Notes: a model not told the origin generated them from the letters alone. A stretch of DNA of 64,000 bases from Mucilaginibacter sp. KACC 22773 (GCF_028736215.1 NZ_CP117883.1:5208001-5272000), one strand, 5' to 3'. Counted from the first letter of the stretch, positions 52,725 to 62,228 are shown. Translations and numbers: made by a program.

Positions 52725-53089
52725 ACGAAAGAATGGGTGCCAATGATCGCCGACTTAAACTACAAATACGGCGATGTTATAGTTTTAGCCAAATTGCATA
52801 GGGGATACGCGAATATGTGGTTAATATTAGCAAAATAGCGCCAACCACAAAAATTTTACGTAAACTTTATAAAAAATGCGGTAAAAAACCAGCTTTGGCC
52901 GTTTTTACAAAAAAATGAAAATAAGGGATAGCAAATAAATAAAAAAATTAATTAATTTGCCATGTGGTTTAATGTGGCTTTGGCAGAACTTACATGTTCT
53001 GTAGCCTTATTTAAAAAAAATTACATTTACCGTATAAGTTATACACTTATTCATGGTATTTTTACGCAAAATTAAAGCAGAGTTAATAC
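52725..53089. other. Divergent spacer between efflux operon and sphingolipid cluster
   Basis: 365 bases, AT-rich. GTATAAGTTATAC (53032-53044) is a perfect 13-base palindrome, a possible regulator site. TATTTTTA at 53057-53064 is one base from TAnnTTTG and 25 bases before the spt start, so it may be its promoter. AGAAC-N6-GTTCT at about 52986-53001 is a second small dyad. No box of the full form was found for the efflux operon. Confidence 0.5.
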
Positions 53090-54295
53090 ATGGTTAAAAA
53101 ACTACATGGGAAGATCGCCGAGTTCCAGGTTGCAAATATGCTCCGGGAGAAGGGATTGTATCCTTATTTCAGGCCTATTGAGTCTGCTCAGGACACTGAA
53201 GTATTAATTGACAACAAAAGGGTATTAATGTTTGGATCTAACTCATACTTAGGCCTTACCAATCACCCGAAAATTAAAGAAGCTTCAAAAAAAGCGATTG
53301 ATAAATATGGCACAGGCTGTGCCGGATCGCGTTTTTTAAATGGTACACTGGATATTCATATTGAGTTAGAAAACAGGCTTGCCGCTTTAGTTGGCAAAGA
53401 GGCCGCCGTTTTATTCAGCACAGGCTACCAGGTAAATCTTGGCGTACTATCCTGCATTACGGGCCGTAATGATTACATTATTTTAGACGAGTACGATCAT
53501 GCCTGCATCATTGACGGCAGCCGCCTTTCGTTTTCAAAAGTGTTAAAATACGCCCACAACGACATGAACGACCTGCAGCGCAAACTGGCATTATTGCCCG
53601 AAGAAGCTGTAAAGGTTATTGCTGTTGATGGTATTTTCAGCATGGAAGGTGATATTGTTAAGCTACCTGAAATAGTGCAGCTTGCCGACCAATATGGTGC
53701 AAACATCATGGTTGATGATGCGCATAGCCTGGGGGTTATCGGTCATAATGGAGCAGGTACTGCATCCCACTTTGGCCTTACCAAGGATGTTGACCTTATT
53801 ATGGGTACCTTTAGTAAGTCATTAGCTTCGTTGGGTGGTTTCATAGCTGCCGATAAGGATACGGTTGACTTTATTAAGCACCGCGGCCGTTCGTTGATGT
53901 TTAGCGCGAGTATGACACCAGGATCAGTTGGCAGCGTAATTGCGGCCCTGGATATCATGGAATCGGAACCCGAAAGGATTCAGAAACTTTGGGATAATAC
54001 CAATTACGCCATGAAACTTTTGCTTGACGAAGGTTTTGACCTTGGCCCAACCGAAAGCCCGATATTGCCTATTTATGTACGCGATAACGAGAAAACTTTC
54101 CTGGTAACCAAACAGCTGCAGGCGGCTGGCATATTTGTTAACCCGGTTGTTTCGCCTGCTGTGCCTTCAGATTCATCGTTGCTGCGCTTCTCCTTAATGG
54201 CTACCCATACATTTGAGCAAATTGAGGAAGCTGTTGAGAAACTGACTAAAATTTTTAAAGACGTAGGCGTTACTTCCGTTAAAGAAAAAATATAA
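53090..54295 (+). CDS. spt: Serine palmitoyltransferase (sphingolipid base synthesis)
   Basis: 401 residues, alpha-oxoamine synthase family. It joins serine and a fatty acyl-CoA to form 3-ketosphinganine in the first step of sphingolipid synthesis. The PLP lysine is K243 in GTFSKSLASLGG, with H137 (YDHACIIDG), D209 and H212 (VDDAHSLG) of the cofactor site. The NSYLGLTNHP start and the length match the soluble homodimeric enzyme of Sphingobacteriaceae. KBL and 8-amino-7-oxononanoate synthase are related alternatives, but the neighbours support SPT. A hairpin follows the stop. Confidence 0.9.
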   Translation: MVKKLHGKIAEFQVANMLREKGLYPYFRPIESAQDTEVLIDNKRVLMFGSNSYLGLTNHPKIKEASKKAIDKYGTGCAGSRFLNGTLDIHIELENRLAALVGKEAAVLFSTGYQVNLGVLSCITGRNDYIILDEYDHACIIDGSRLSFSKVLKYAHNDMNDLQRKLALLPEEAVKVIAVDGIFSMEGDIVKLPEIVQLADQYGANIMVDDAHSLGVIGHNGAGTASHFGLTKDVDLIMGTFSKSLASLGGFIAADKDTVDFIKHRGRSLMFSASMTPGSVGSVIAALDIMESEPERIQKLWDNTNYAMKLLLDEGFDLGPTESPILPIYVRDNEKTFLVTKQLQAAGIFVNPVVSPAVPSDSSLLRFSLMATHTFEQIEEAVEKLTKIFKDVGVTSVKEKI

Positions 54296-54306
54296 TCTTA
54301 TAAAGT

Positions 54307-54364
54307 GTCCGTGTGCATATTTGGCTGCTGTTTTATTAAAGCAACCGTATACACACGGACTTTT
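54307..54364 (+). terminator. Hairpin after the spt gene
   Basis: GTCCGTGTGCATA (54307-54319) pairs with TATACACACGGAC (54348-54360) with one mismatch, and an inner GGCTGCT/AGCAACC stem adds to it. TTTTACGTTT follows. It may reduce rather than stop transcription into the next gene, 45 bases on. Confidence 0.65.
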
Positions 54365-54408
54365 ACGTTTCATATAGCCTTAGGGCAACCAATTAGTGCA
54401 AACCACTC

Positions 54409-55527
54409 ATGATAAAAATTGTAACAGTTAGTTCAAAAAAAGAACTGGCTTCATTTATTGATTTTCCGCATGATTTGTATGAGGGCGACCCAAACTATGT
54501 GCCAGAACTGTTTATCGCCCAGCGCGACCTGCTAACTATTCACCCTTTTCATAAGCACAACAAGGTACAGCCATTTTTAGCTTACGACGGCGATAAAATT
54601 GTAGGCCGTATTGCAGCCATCCTGAACAATGCCCACAACGAATACAATCAGAAAAACGATGGTTTTTTTGGTTTTTTTGATTGTATAGACAGCACCGAGG
54701 TTTCAAACCTGCTGTTTGATGTAGTTACCGGCTGGCTTAAAAACAAAGGTATAACCGGCCAGCTTTTAGGCCCGGTAAACTTTAGCACCAATGAGCCCTG
54801 CGGATTATTGATTAAAGGTTTTGATAGCCCGGCGTTTTTAATGAACACCTACAATAAACCATATTACGCCAACCTTATTGAAAGCTATGGCTTTGGTAAA
54901 GATGTTGACATGATAGCATGGCACTGGGACGGGCAGGAATATGACGATAAATCGGTAAGGTTATTAAACTCTTTAGAGGAGCGTTTAAAACGGAGCAATA
55001 TCATCATTCGCAAAGTAAATTTAAAAAAATTCAAAGAGGAGGCGGCCAAGCTTCGCGAAGTATATAACTCGGCCTGGGATAGCAATACCGGTTTTGTGCC
55101 TTTAACCAACGAGGAATTTGATTACCTGGCCAAAGACCTTAAGCTGATCCTCGACCCTGATTTTGCTTTGGTTGCCGAACAAGAAGGCAAAATTGTAGCA
55201 TTTGGCCTGGCCCTGCCAAATTATAACGAAATTTTTCAGAAGATAAAAAGGGGCCGTTTGTTGCCAACCGGCATTTTTAAGCTGCTGTTTGGTAAAAAAA
55301 ACATACAAAGCATCCGCATTTATGCGTTAGGGGTAATAGATGGTTACCGTAAAATGGGTATCGAAGCCTGTTTATATGGTACTATCATAAGAGAGTACAA
55401 AGCCAAAGGTTTTAAACATGCCGAAGCCGGCTGGACTTTAGAGCATAATGACATGGTAAACCGGGCTATAGAAGCCATCAAAGGCGATCCGTACAAAACA
55501 TACAGGATGTACCAAAAAGCGATATGA
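54409..55527 (+). CDS. GNAT family acyltransferase, candidate bacterial ceramide synthase
   Basis: 372 residues, larger than a single GNAT. The C-terminal half has GNAT features (FALVAEQEGKIVAFGLALP, IRIYALGVIDGYRKMGIEACLYGTI), and an N-terminal GNAT-like half is also present (VQPFLAYDGDKIVGRIAAI). In other sphingolipid-making bacteria a GNAT-type acyltransferase next to spt is the N-acyl (ceramide) synthase. Its position after spt and before the epimerase-type gene, with a four-base overlap (ATGA), supports the same role. The acyl donor would be acyl-CoA or acyl-ACP. The role is inferred from context and family precedent. Confidence 0.75.
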   Translation: MIKIVTVSSKKELASFIDFPHDLYEGDPNYVPELFIAQRDLLTIHPFHKHNKVQPFLAYDGDKIVGRIAAILNNAHNEYNQKNDGFFGFFDCIDSTEVSNLLFDVVTGWLKNKGITGQLLGPVNFSTNEPCGLLIKGFDSPAFLMNTYNKPYYANLIESYGFGKDVDMIAWHWDGQEYDDKSVRLLNSLEERLKRSNIIIRKVNLKKFKEEAAKLREVYNSAWDSNTGFVPLTNEEFDYLAKDLKLILDPDFALVAEQEGKIVAFGLALPNYNEIFQKIKRGRLLPTGIFKLLFGKKNIQSIRIYALGVIDGYRKMGIEACLYGTIIREYKAKGFKHAEAGWTLEHNDMVNRAIEAIKGDPYKTYRMYQKAI

Positions 55528-56510
55528 GGGAAAAGGTTTTAATAACCGGGGCAAGCGGTTTTGCGGGGTTTCACATTATCGAAGAGGCGTTACACAACAA
55601 TTTTGAGGTATATGCCGCCGTGCGTAAAAGCAGCAAAACAGACCACCTGAAAAATCTCGATATCAAATTTGTTAACCTTAACTACCGCGACCTTACTGCG
55701 CTAAAGCAACAGCTTGCAGATATTAAGCCCCATTATATCATCCACGCGGCCGGTGTTACGGCAGCCAAATCACAGGCGGCTTATAACTATATTAATGCCA
55801 CCCATACTTTCAACCTCGCTTCTGCTGCTGTACAGGCAGGCATCAATCTTAAAAAATTTGTTCTCATCAGCAGCCTGGCAGCGCTTGGGCCACTTAAAAC
55901 ATTATCCGGCGCTATCAGCGAAACTATCAAACCCAACCCGGTTACTGCTTACGGCCGCAGTAAACTACTGGCCGAAGAACAGTTAAGGACGGTTGAAAAT
56001 TTAAACTATACTATATTGCGCCCAACGGCTATTTATGGCCCAAGGGATACCGGCATATTTATATTTTTTAAGCAGCTTACCCGCGGCCTTGAGCCATACA
56101 TGGGCAAGGCCGACCAAAAGTTAACCTTTATATATGTAAAGGATGTAGCCAAAGCTTCCATAAAATCGTTATACGACGGAAATAATACCGATTATAACCT
56201 TAGCGATGGCAATTATTACAGTAAATATGAGTTGGCTAATTTAGCCAAGGAAGCTTTGAGCTTAAAAACCTTTAAATTTCATTTACCTGTAATATTTGTA
56301 AAAATAATAGCCCTGGTATCAGAAAAAGTTAGTTCTTTGAGCAACAAAGCCGCCATCATTAACATGGAGAAGCTAAACGAACTCATGGCCGTAAACTGGT
56401 CGGTTGATATCGAGAAAGCCAAATCGCACCTTGGATTTTATCCAACGTATAATTTGCAAACCGGGTTAATAGAAACACTAAAGTGGTACAGGGCCAACGA
56501 CTGGTTATAA
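55524..56510 (+). CDS. NAD-dependent epimerase/reductase, candidate ceramide reductase CerR
   Basis: 328 residues, extended SDR. Cofactor loop GASGFAG (residues 9-15); catalytic Y143 and K147 in AYGRSK. The C-terminal half is typical of NAD-dependent epimerase/dehydratase. In bacteria that make ceramide, an epimerase-like protein reduces the 3-keto group (CerR). The gene overlaps the GNAT gene by four bases and is in the cluster with spt, so this role is likely, though a nucleotide-sugar epimerase cannot be excluded by sequence alone. Confidence 0.75.
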   Translation: MREKVLITGASGFAGFHIIEEALHNNFEVYAAVRKSSKTDHLKNLDIKFVNLNYRDLTALKQQLADIKPHYIIHAAGVTAAKSQAAYNYINATHTFNLASAAVQAGINLKKFVLISSLAALGPLKTLSGAISETIKPNPVTAYGRSKLLAEEQLRTVENLNYTILRPTAIYGPRDTGIFIFFKQLTRGLEPYMGKADQKLTFIYVKDVAKASIKSLYDGNNTDYNLSDGNYYSKYELANLAKEALSLKTFKFHLPVIFVKIIALVSEKVSSLSNKAAIINMEKLNELMAVNWSVDIEKAKSHLGFYPTYNLQTGLIETLKWYRANDWL

Positions 56511-56701
56511 CCGCCAGGCAAACTAAACATTAATACATGGAGCATTAAAATTGAAATAAAACAAAATCAAAGCAATTTACTTAAACGTTTAAGTAAATTA
56601 ATAATCAGGTACTTACTAATAAATAAAACAACAGATGATAACAACGGAGCAATTAAATAAACAGCCGTTTTATCCCAACAATTAAACAATAAATAAGTAT
56701 A

Positions 56702-58027
56702 ATGAAAATCAAAATTTCTCCTGCCGAAGGTAAACTGGGTATCCTTATCCCTGGTTTGGGCGCAGTAGCCACCACGTTGATTGCCGGCGTTGAAGCTGTA
56801 AAAAAAGGCATTTCGCAACCAATTGGCTCCCTTACACAAATGGGGCACATCCGTTTAGGTAAACGTACCGAAAACCGTAACCCTAAAATTAATGAGTTTG
56901 TGCCGCTTGCCCAGTTAAACGATATCGTTTTTGGCGGATGGGATGTGTACGAAGATAACGTTTACCAGGCTGCATCAAATGCAAAGGTATTGGAATCGTC
57001 GTTATTGGATGCTGTAAAACCGGCACTGGAAGCCATTGTGCCGATGAAGGCCGCTTTCGATCAAAATTACGCTAAAAACCTTACAGGTACCCACGTTAAA
57101 ACCGGCACACGTTATGAGCTGGCACAACAGGTAATGGAGGATATTAAAAACTTTAAAGAGCAAAACGGTTTAGACCGTGTTGTATTGGTATGGTGCGGAT
57201 CGACAGAGATTTATTACGAGGCGTCGGCCATCCACCAGTCGCTTGCAGCTTTTGAACAAGCCTTAAAAGATGACGACAAACTGATAGCACCAAGCATGAT
57301 ATATGCTTACGCGGCTTTAAAATTAGGCGTACCTTTCTCAAACGGCGCCCCTAACCTAACCGTTGATATCCCCGCTTTAATTGAGCTATCAAAATTAACC
57401 AAAACGCCTATTGCAGGTAAAGATTTTAAAACCGGCCAAACTTTAATGAAAACAGTTTTGGCACCGGGCCTTGCTGCACGTTCGTTAGGTGTACACGGTT
57501 GGTTTTCAACCAATATATTAGGTAACCGCGATGGTTTGGTATTGGATGATCCGGACAACTTTAAAACTAAAGAAGTATCAAAATTAGGCGTACTGGAAGA
57601 TATTTTTAAACCCGAAGATAACCAGGAACTGTATGGCAACATTTACCACAAAATCCGTATCAATTATTACCCCCCTCATGGCGATAACAAAGAAAGCTGG
57701 GACAACATTGATATTTTTGGCTGGCTGGGCTATAAAATGCAAATCAAAATTAACTTCCTTTGCCGCGACTCCATCCTTGCCGCCCCTATCGCGCTCGACC
57801 TTGCTTTATTTAGCGACATGGCCAAGCGTGCCGGTATGAGTGGTATCCAGGAATGGTTATCGTTTTATCTTAAATCGCCGCAAACCGCTGCCGGTTTACA
57901 TCCCGAGAATGATATATTTAAACAATTGATAAAGTTAGAGAACACACTTCGTTATTTAATGGGCGAAGATTTGATAACCCACCTTGGTTTAGATTATTAT
58001 GACGATATGTTTGCCGCAGAAGCATAA
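56702..58027 (+). CDS. ino1: L-myo-inositol-1-phosphate synthase
   Basis: 441 residues, inositol-3-phosphate synthase family. It turns glucose-6-phosphate to myo-inositol-phosphate with NAD. The GLGAVATTLIAGV loop (residues 18-30), the catalytic Lys region GKDFKTGQTLMKTVLAPGL, NILGNRDGLVLDDPDNFKTKE and the C-terminal DYYDDMF part match the family. It is an unusual gene for most bacteria and is placed after the ceramide genes. It supplies the inositol head group. A hairpin follows the stop. Confidence 0.95.
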   Translation: MKIKISPAEGKLGILIPGLGAVATTLIAGVEAVKKGISQPIGSLTQMGHIRLGKRTENRNPKINEFVPLAQLNDIVFGGWDVYEDNVYQAASNAKVLESSLLDAVKPALEAIVPMKAAFDQNYAKNLTGTHVKTGTRYELAQQVMEDIKNFKEQNGLDRVVLVWCGSTEIYYEASAIHQSLAAFEQALKDDDKLIAPSMIYAYAALKLGVPFSNGAPNLTVDIPALIELSKLTKTPIAGKDFKTGQTLMKTVLAPGLAARSLGVHGWFSTNILGNRDGLVLDDPDNFKTKEVSKLGVLEDIFKPEDNQELYGNIYHKIRINYYPPHGDNKESWDNIDIFGWLGYKMQIKINFLCRDSILAAPIALDLALFSDMAKRAGMSGIQEWLSFYLKSPQTAAGLHPENDIFKQLIKLENTLRYLMGEDLITHLGLDYYDDMFAAEA

Positions 58028-58045
58028 TAAATTGTAATAAAATGT

Positions 58046-58090
58046 AAATCAGCCGTATAAAGTCCGATCTTTATGCGGCTGATTTGTTTA
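58046..58090 (+). terminator. Terminator after ino1
   Basis: Arms 58046-58062 and 58069-58085 pair over 17 bases with one G-U wobble, followed by TTTGTTTA. The stop codon is 19 bases before the stem. Confidence 0.82.
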
Positions 58091-58643
58091 TAAGCCATCC
58101 TTAAACCTAAGTTTATTAACTGTTACGCTGCTGATATCAATTAAGCTGTTAATAAATGTTAAATACCTGTATAGGTGTATAGCAGGCCTGCAATTTTTAG
58201 TACCCTTGTAACGAATATTTTTTTAAAAATCTGTAATTATACAGGTTACGTTTGTACAAATACTGATAAGTATGCCCTGATATATATTATTATCGTTATT
58301 TAGCTATTAGTATAATTTCAGGGTAATTTATTTCAATGATTACCGTTGTTGTAATTGCCACGGGTAATATTTGACTTTTTGACCACATTAGTCTGTAGGG
58401 ATTTTTTTTACCTTTGGAGCGCAGTTACAAGCGTGATATAGGAGTTATAAAAGGTGCATTAAACCCATTTAAAATAGGTTTATCGCCTAAACAGGCCGAA
58501 AGTGGATAAGGGCGTATGATTGATCGGCACGATAATTTAAACTGATATTTAATAATATCGGTAACCAAAAGGTTAGCTATAGCGGGGCGGGATTATATTA
58601 TCAATCAAAAAAAGGTTTGTATTTGCATAATTGCATAAAGTAC
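58091..58643. other. Long leader / spacer before the DUF5686 gene
   Basis: 553 bases without a gene. TACCTTTG at 58409-58416 is a full promoter-box match, which would give a leader of about 220 bases. Within it are AAACC/GGTTT (about 58460-58480), GATATTTAATAATATC (about 58544) and TAACC-AAAA-GGTTA (about 58562) hairpins, so the leader may be structured. It does not resemble a riboswitch that I recognise. Confidence 0.45.
58409..58416 (+). promoter_or_regulatory. -7 promoter box before the DUF5686 leader
   Basis: TACCTTTG, full match to TAnnTTTG, 227 bases before ATG 58644. No TTG at the normal distance was seen. Confidence 0.4.
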
Positions 58644-61202
58644 ATGAAGTTTAAAAAAATTTACAAAAGTCTATTCTTTTCAATATTCTTTTTTTCTGTT
58701 ACCTCAATATTTGCTCAAACCACCATTATTACAGGTAGGGTTACTGATGCGGGCAACAAACAAACCCTTCCTTATGTAGTAGTTAGCTTTACCGGAACCA
58801 CAACCGGGGTTACTACAGATAACAATGGAAATTACCGCCTGTCAACAACCAATCAAACTTACAAGCAAATAAAAATATCTTTTTTAGGATACAAGGATGC
58901 GTTTTTGGCCGTGGTGCCTGGTAAAGAACAGGTTATTAATGTAAAGCTTTTCCCTGCGGCGCAACAACTGGCCCAGGTTACTATTAAAGCCGGTAAAAAG
59001 CCTAAATACCGTAATAAGGATAATCCGGCGGTTGAGCTGATTCGTAAGGTTATTGAAAATAAAGAAAAAAACCGCCCCGAAGCCTATGATTATGTAGAGT
59101 ACCGGGAATATGATAAAATGATGTTTGGTGCCGCCAACGTTTCGGCCCAGTTCTCCGACCGCAAATTTTTCAGGAAGTATAAATTTATATTAGATAACCG
59201 CGACAGCACGTCTATCCCGGGCAAATCGATATTACCTATTTTCCTTAATGAAAAGCTTGTACAAAACTATTACCGTAAAAATCCCGAGAAAAACAGGGAA
59301 ATTGTAATAGGCGAAAAAAATGTGAATTTTGGCCCGGCTGTGGATAATGCAGGCCTTGCACAGTATTTTAAGCACCTTTATACCAAGGTTAATATATACG
59401 ATAATAATGTTTTACTGATAACCAGCCAGTTTTTAAGCCCGATATCAGATAACTCGCCCAACTACTACAAGTTTTTTATTACCGATACCATTACCGATAA
59501 TAAAGGCCAAAAACTGGTACAATTAAGCTTTACGCCCCGCAATACCAACGATGTTTTATTTGAGGGCAGCATTTATATAACGCTGGATGGCAATTATGCG
59601 GTTCAGAAAGCATCGCTACTGGTAAACAAGCATATCAATATCAACTTTATCAGATCAATACAGGTTGACCTGGATTTTGAGCAAAATCCCGACAACAGGT
59701 ACCATTTAAGCAAAAGCGTTACAACTGCCGACTTTGGTGCATCAAAAAAGGATGCAAAAAGCAGCCTGTTTGGCATGCGTACCATTACTTATGGTAACTA
59801 CGTAGTAAACAAGCCAAGGCCGGATACTGCCTACACCAAACAATCGGAAGAGTCATCAGACGAAGCCCGCAACCGCAGCGATGCATTCTGGCAAAAAAAT
59901 CGCCTGGATACGTTAACTACGGCCGAATCAAAAGTTTATAAAAACATTGATAGTTTAAAAGATATGCCGTCGTTTAAACGTACGGTGGATATTGCAACCA
60001 TATTACTTGCGGGCTATAAAGGCTTTGATAAGTTTGAGATTGGCCCTGCCAACACTTTTTACAGCTTTAACCCGGTTGAAGGTTTTAAATTAAGGTTTGG
60101 CGGCCGTACAACCCCTAACCTGAGCAGGCGTTATTATTTTGAAACCTATGCCGCTTATGGCTTTAAGGACGAACGATGGAAGTACTTCCTGAGCGCCACC
60201 TATTCGCTTAATAATAAATCGATCTATAAATTCCCGCAAAATTATTTAAGGGCGAGTTTTCAGCGCGATACAAAAATACCGGGGGCTAATCTTCAGTTTG
60301 TTCAGGAGGATAACTTCCTGCTATCATTTAAGCGTGGTGTAAATGATAAATACCTGTACAACGATAATTATAGAATTGATTATGTACATGAGTTTGATAG
60401 TCATTTTTCATATAGCGCTGGTTTTAACAACTGGAAACAGGAGCCGGCCGGCTCATTATACTTCAGGCCGGGAAATGACCTTACCCACCCTGTTCATGAT
60501 TTAACTACAACCGAATTAACCGCGGGATTAAGGTATGCACCCAACGAAGAATTTTACCAGGGTAAAATTTACCGTACCCCACTCCCTAACAAATATCCTA
60601 TTTACCAGGTACAATTTACCGCCGGCTTAAAAAACATTTTTGGCGGCGAATATAACTACCAAAAGATTGATGCACGTATTGATAAGCGTGTTTACGAATC
60701 GCAGTTGGGTTATGCCGATGTGGCCGTTTATGGTGGTAAAGTGTTTGGTACTGTTCCATATCCGCTATTATCAATTCCGCGTGCCAATCAAACTTATGCT
60801 TATGATATTGATTCATATAACCTGATGAACTTTTTGGAGTTTGTATATGACCATTATGAAGGTATAAGGATCGATCAGCATTTTATGGGTTTCTTTTTTA
60901 ACAAGGTGCCACTATTTAAAAAGTTAAAATGGCGCGAAACAGCTTCCTTTAAGGTGCTATGGGGCGGTTTGAGCGATGGTAATAATCCTTCGATACACCC
61001 ATCATTGTACCAGCTGCCTGTTGATGCCAATGGAGTGCCGCTAACTTATTCATTAGGACGAACTCCTTATGTTGAGGGAAGCGTTGGTATCGAAAACATA
61101 TTTAAGCTAATTCGTGTTGATTTTGTGGAAAGGTTTAACTACCTTAATCATCCGAACGTAGCAAATTGGGGTATACGCACCAGAATTAAATTTGATTTTT
61201 AA
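58644..61202 (+). CDS. DUF5686 outer-membrane protein with CarboxypepD-like N-terminal domain
   Basis: 852 residues from ATG 58644, with a signal peptide (FKKIYKSLFFSIFFFSVTS). Residues 30-110 form a carboxypeptidase-regulatory-like (CarboxypepD_reg) domain (ITGRVTDAGNKQTLPYVVVSF). The remainder is the DUF5686 family, predicted as an outer-membrane barrel (many aromatic-ended strands such as YYFETYAAYGFKDE and a final NWGIRTRIKFDF). Its role is unknown. Being set between ino1 and the CDP-alcohol transferase, it may help move or anchor a lipid at the outer membrane; this is inference. It has its own long leader. Confidence 0.82.
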   Translation: MKFKKIYKSLFFSIFFFSVTSIFAQTTIITGRVTDAGNKQTLPYVVVSFTGTTTGVTTDNNGNYRLSTTNQTYKQIKISFLGYKDAFLAVVPGKEQVINVKLFPAAQQLAQVTIKAGKKPKYRNKDNPAVELIRKVIENKEKNRPEAYDYVEYREYDKMMFGAANVSAQFSDRKFFRKYKFILDNRDSTSIPGKSILPIFLNEKLVQNYYRKNPEKNREIVIGEKNVNFGPAVDNAGLAQYFKHLYTKVNIYDNNVLLITSQFLSPISDNSPNYYKFFITDTITDNKGQKLVQLSFTPRNTNDVLFEGSIYITLDGNYAVQKASLLVNKHININFIRSIQVDLDFEQNPDNRYHLSKSVTTADFGASKKDAKSSLFGMRTITYGNYVVNKPRPDTAYTKQSEESSDEARNRSDAFWQKNRLDTLTTAESKVYKNIDSLKDMPSFKRTVDIATILLAGYKGFDKFEIGPANTFYSFNPVEGFKLRFGGRTTPNLSRRYYFETYAAYGFKDERWKYFLSATYSLNNKSIYKFPQNYLRASFQRDTKIPGANLQFVQEDNFLLSFKRGVNDKYLYNDNYRIDYVHEFDSHFSYSAGFNNWKQEPAGSLYFRPGNDLTHPVHDLTTTELTAGLRYAPNEEFYQGKIYRTPLPNKYPIYQVQFTAGLKNIFGGEYNYQKIDARIDKRVYESQLGYADVAVYGGKVFGTVPYPLLSIPRANQTYAYDIDSYNLMNFLEFVYDHYEGIRIDQHFMGFFFNKVPLFKKLKWRETASFKVLWGGLSDGNNPSIHPSLYQLPVDANGVPLTYSLGRTPYVEGSVGIENIFKLIRVDFVERFNYLNHPNVANWGIRTRIKFDF

Positions 61203-61227
61203 TTTTGTACATCAAACTATTACAAAA

Positions 61228-61950
61228 ATGGAACAAAAAATATCGCTTAGAACAAACCTGCAATTAGGGATTTACCGGGTGATTGATCCCGTTGTAAAAA
61301 TTCTGATCAAGATTGGGTTAACACCAAACGCGGTTACATCAATCGGGTTTGTGCTTAACGTGGGTGTTGCGGCCATTTTTATTTTAGGTGCCGAAGAAGG
61401 CAACCGCGGCGATTTACGCTATGTTGGCTGGGCAGGGGGCTTAATCCTGTTTGCGGGCCTGTTTGATATGCTTGATGGCCAGGTAGCCCGCTTAGGTAAC
61501 ATGAAATCAACCTTTGGCGCGCTGTACGACTCGGTTCTTGACCGTTACAGCGAATTGATCATGTTTCTTGGTATTTGCTATTACCTGGTAGGGCACCACT
61601 ATTTTATAAGCTCGATAGCTGCGTTTATAGCCCTCATAGGCTCCATGATGGTAAGCTATGTAAGAGCCCGTGCCGAAGGCTTGGGTGTTGAAGTTAAAGG
61701 TGGTTTAATGCAACGGCCGGAGCGTGTGGTTACCATTGGTGTTTGCGCCTTAATAAGCGGTATAGTTGCGCAGTATATTGGCGGCAATTATAAATTATTT
61801 GTACCGGGTGTTAAATTTCACGTATTTGAACCGATATCGATATTTACCTTCCCATTGGTATTGCTGGCTGTGCTAACCAATATTACGGCGTTTAACCGGT
61901 TAAGGGAAGCAAAAAAAGCCTTGATAAAACAAGAGGAAGAGGGATCGTAA
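61228..61950 (+). CDS. CDP-alcohol phosphatidyltransferase (PI or PI-phosphate synthase)
   Basis: 240 residues with about six membrane helices, starting at ATG 61228; the earlier TTG at 61192 lies inside the previous gene. The signature Dx2DGx2ARx8Gx3Dx3D is complete: D80, D83, G84, A87-R88, G97, D101 and D105. SYVRARAEGLGVEV and GGLMQRPERVV are the regions seen in phosphatidylinositol-phosphate synthases. It would join CDP-diacylglycerol to inositol(-phosphate). Head-group choice is inferred from the neighbouring ino1 gene; PgsA-type activity is the alternative. Confidence 0.85.
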   Translation: MEQKISLRTNLQLGIYRVIDPVVKILIKIGLTPNAVTSIGFVLNVGVAAIFILGAEEGNRGDLRYVGWAGGLILFAGLFDMLDGQVARLGNMKSTFGALYDSVLDRYSELIMFLGICYYLVGHHYFISSIAAFIALIGSMMVSYVRARAEGLGVEVKGGLMQRPERVVTIGVCALISGIVAQYIGGNYKLFVPGVKFHVFEPISIFTFPLVLLAVLTNITAFNRLREAKKALIKQEEEGS

Positions 61951-62097
61951 GTATTATAGAAGCTGAAAGCAGAATGCTCAAAGCTTAAAGCCAACATGTT
62001 TCTATATAAATCGCAGCTTCTTAGTCCTAAGTTTGATTAGGCATTGTCATAGAAAATTTAACTTATGGCTACCGGCTGAAGACTTTGAGTTAACAAC
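61951..62097. other. Word-repeat spacer before the hydroxylase promoter
   Basis: Contains AAGCTGAAAGC and CAAAGCTTAAAGCC words, CTTAGTCCTAAG and GGCTGAAGACT (62074-62084, also at 5924-5934). No gene. Confidence 0.5.
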
Positions 62098-62128
62098 TTG
62101 AGACCCCGGCCAAAATATCGTACCTTCG
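62098..62128 (+). promoter_or_regulatory. Promoter of the hydroxylase - Aur1-like pair
   Basis: TTG at 62098-62100, a 20-base gap, then TACCTTCG at 62121-62128 (one base off TAnnTTTG). Leader of about 100 bases to ATG 62229. Confidence 0.45.
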
Positions 62129-62228
62129 TGCAAAGGCTGTATTACTGCAGCTGACAATAAATTATATCAAACAAAACATCAAAATAACAGGCGAAGAAAT
62201 CGTTAAAAAATTTTAAACCTGATATATT

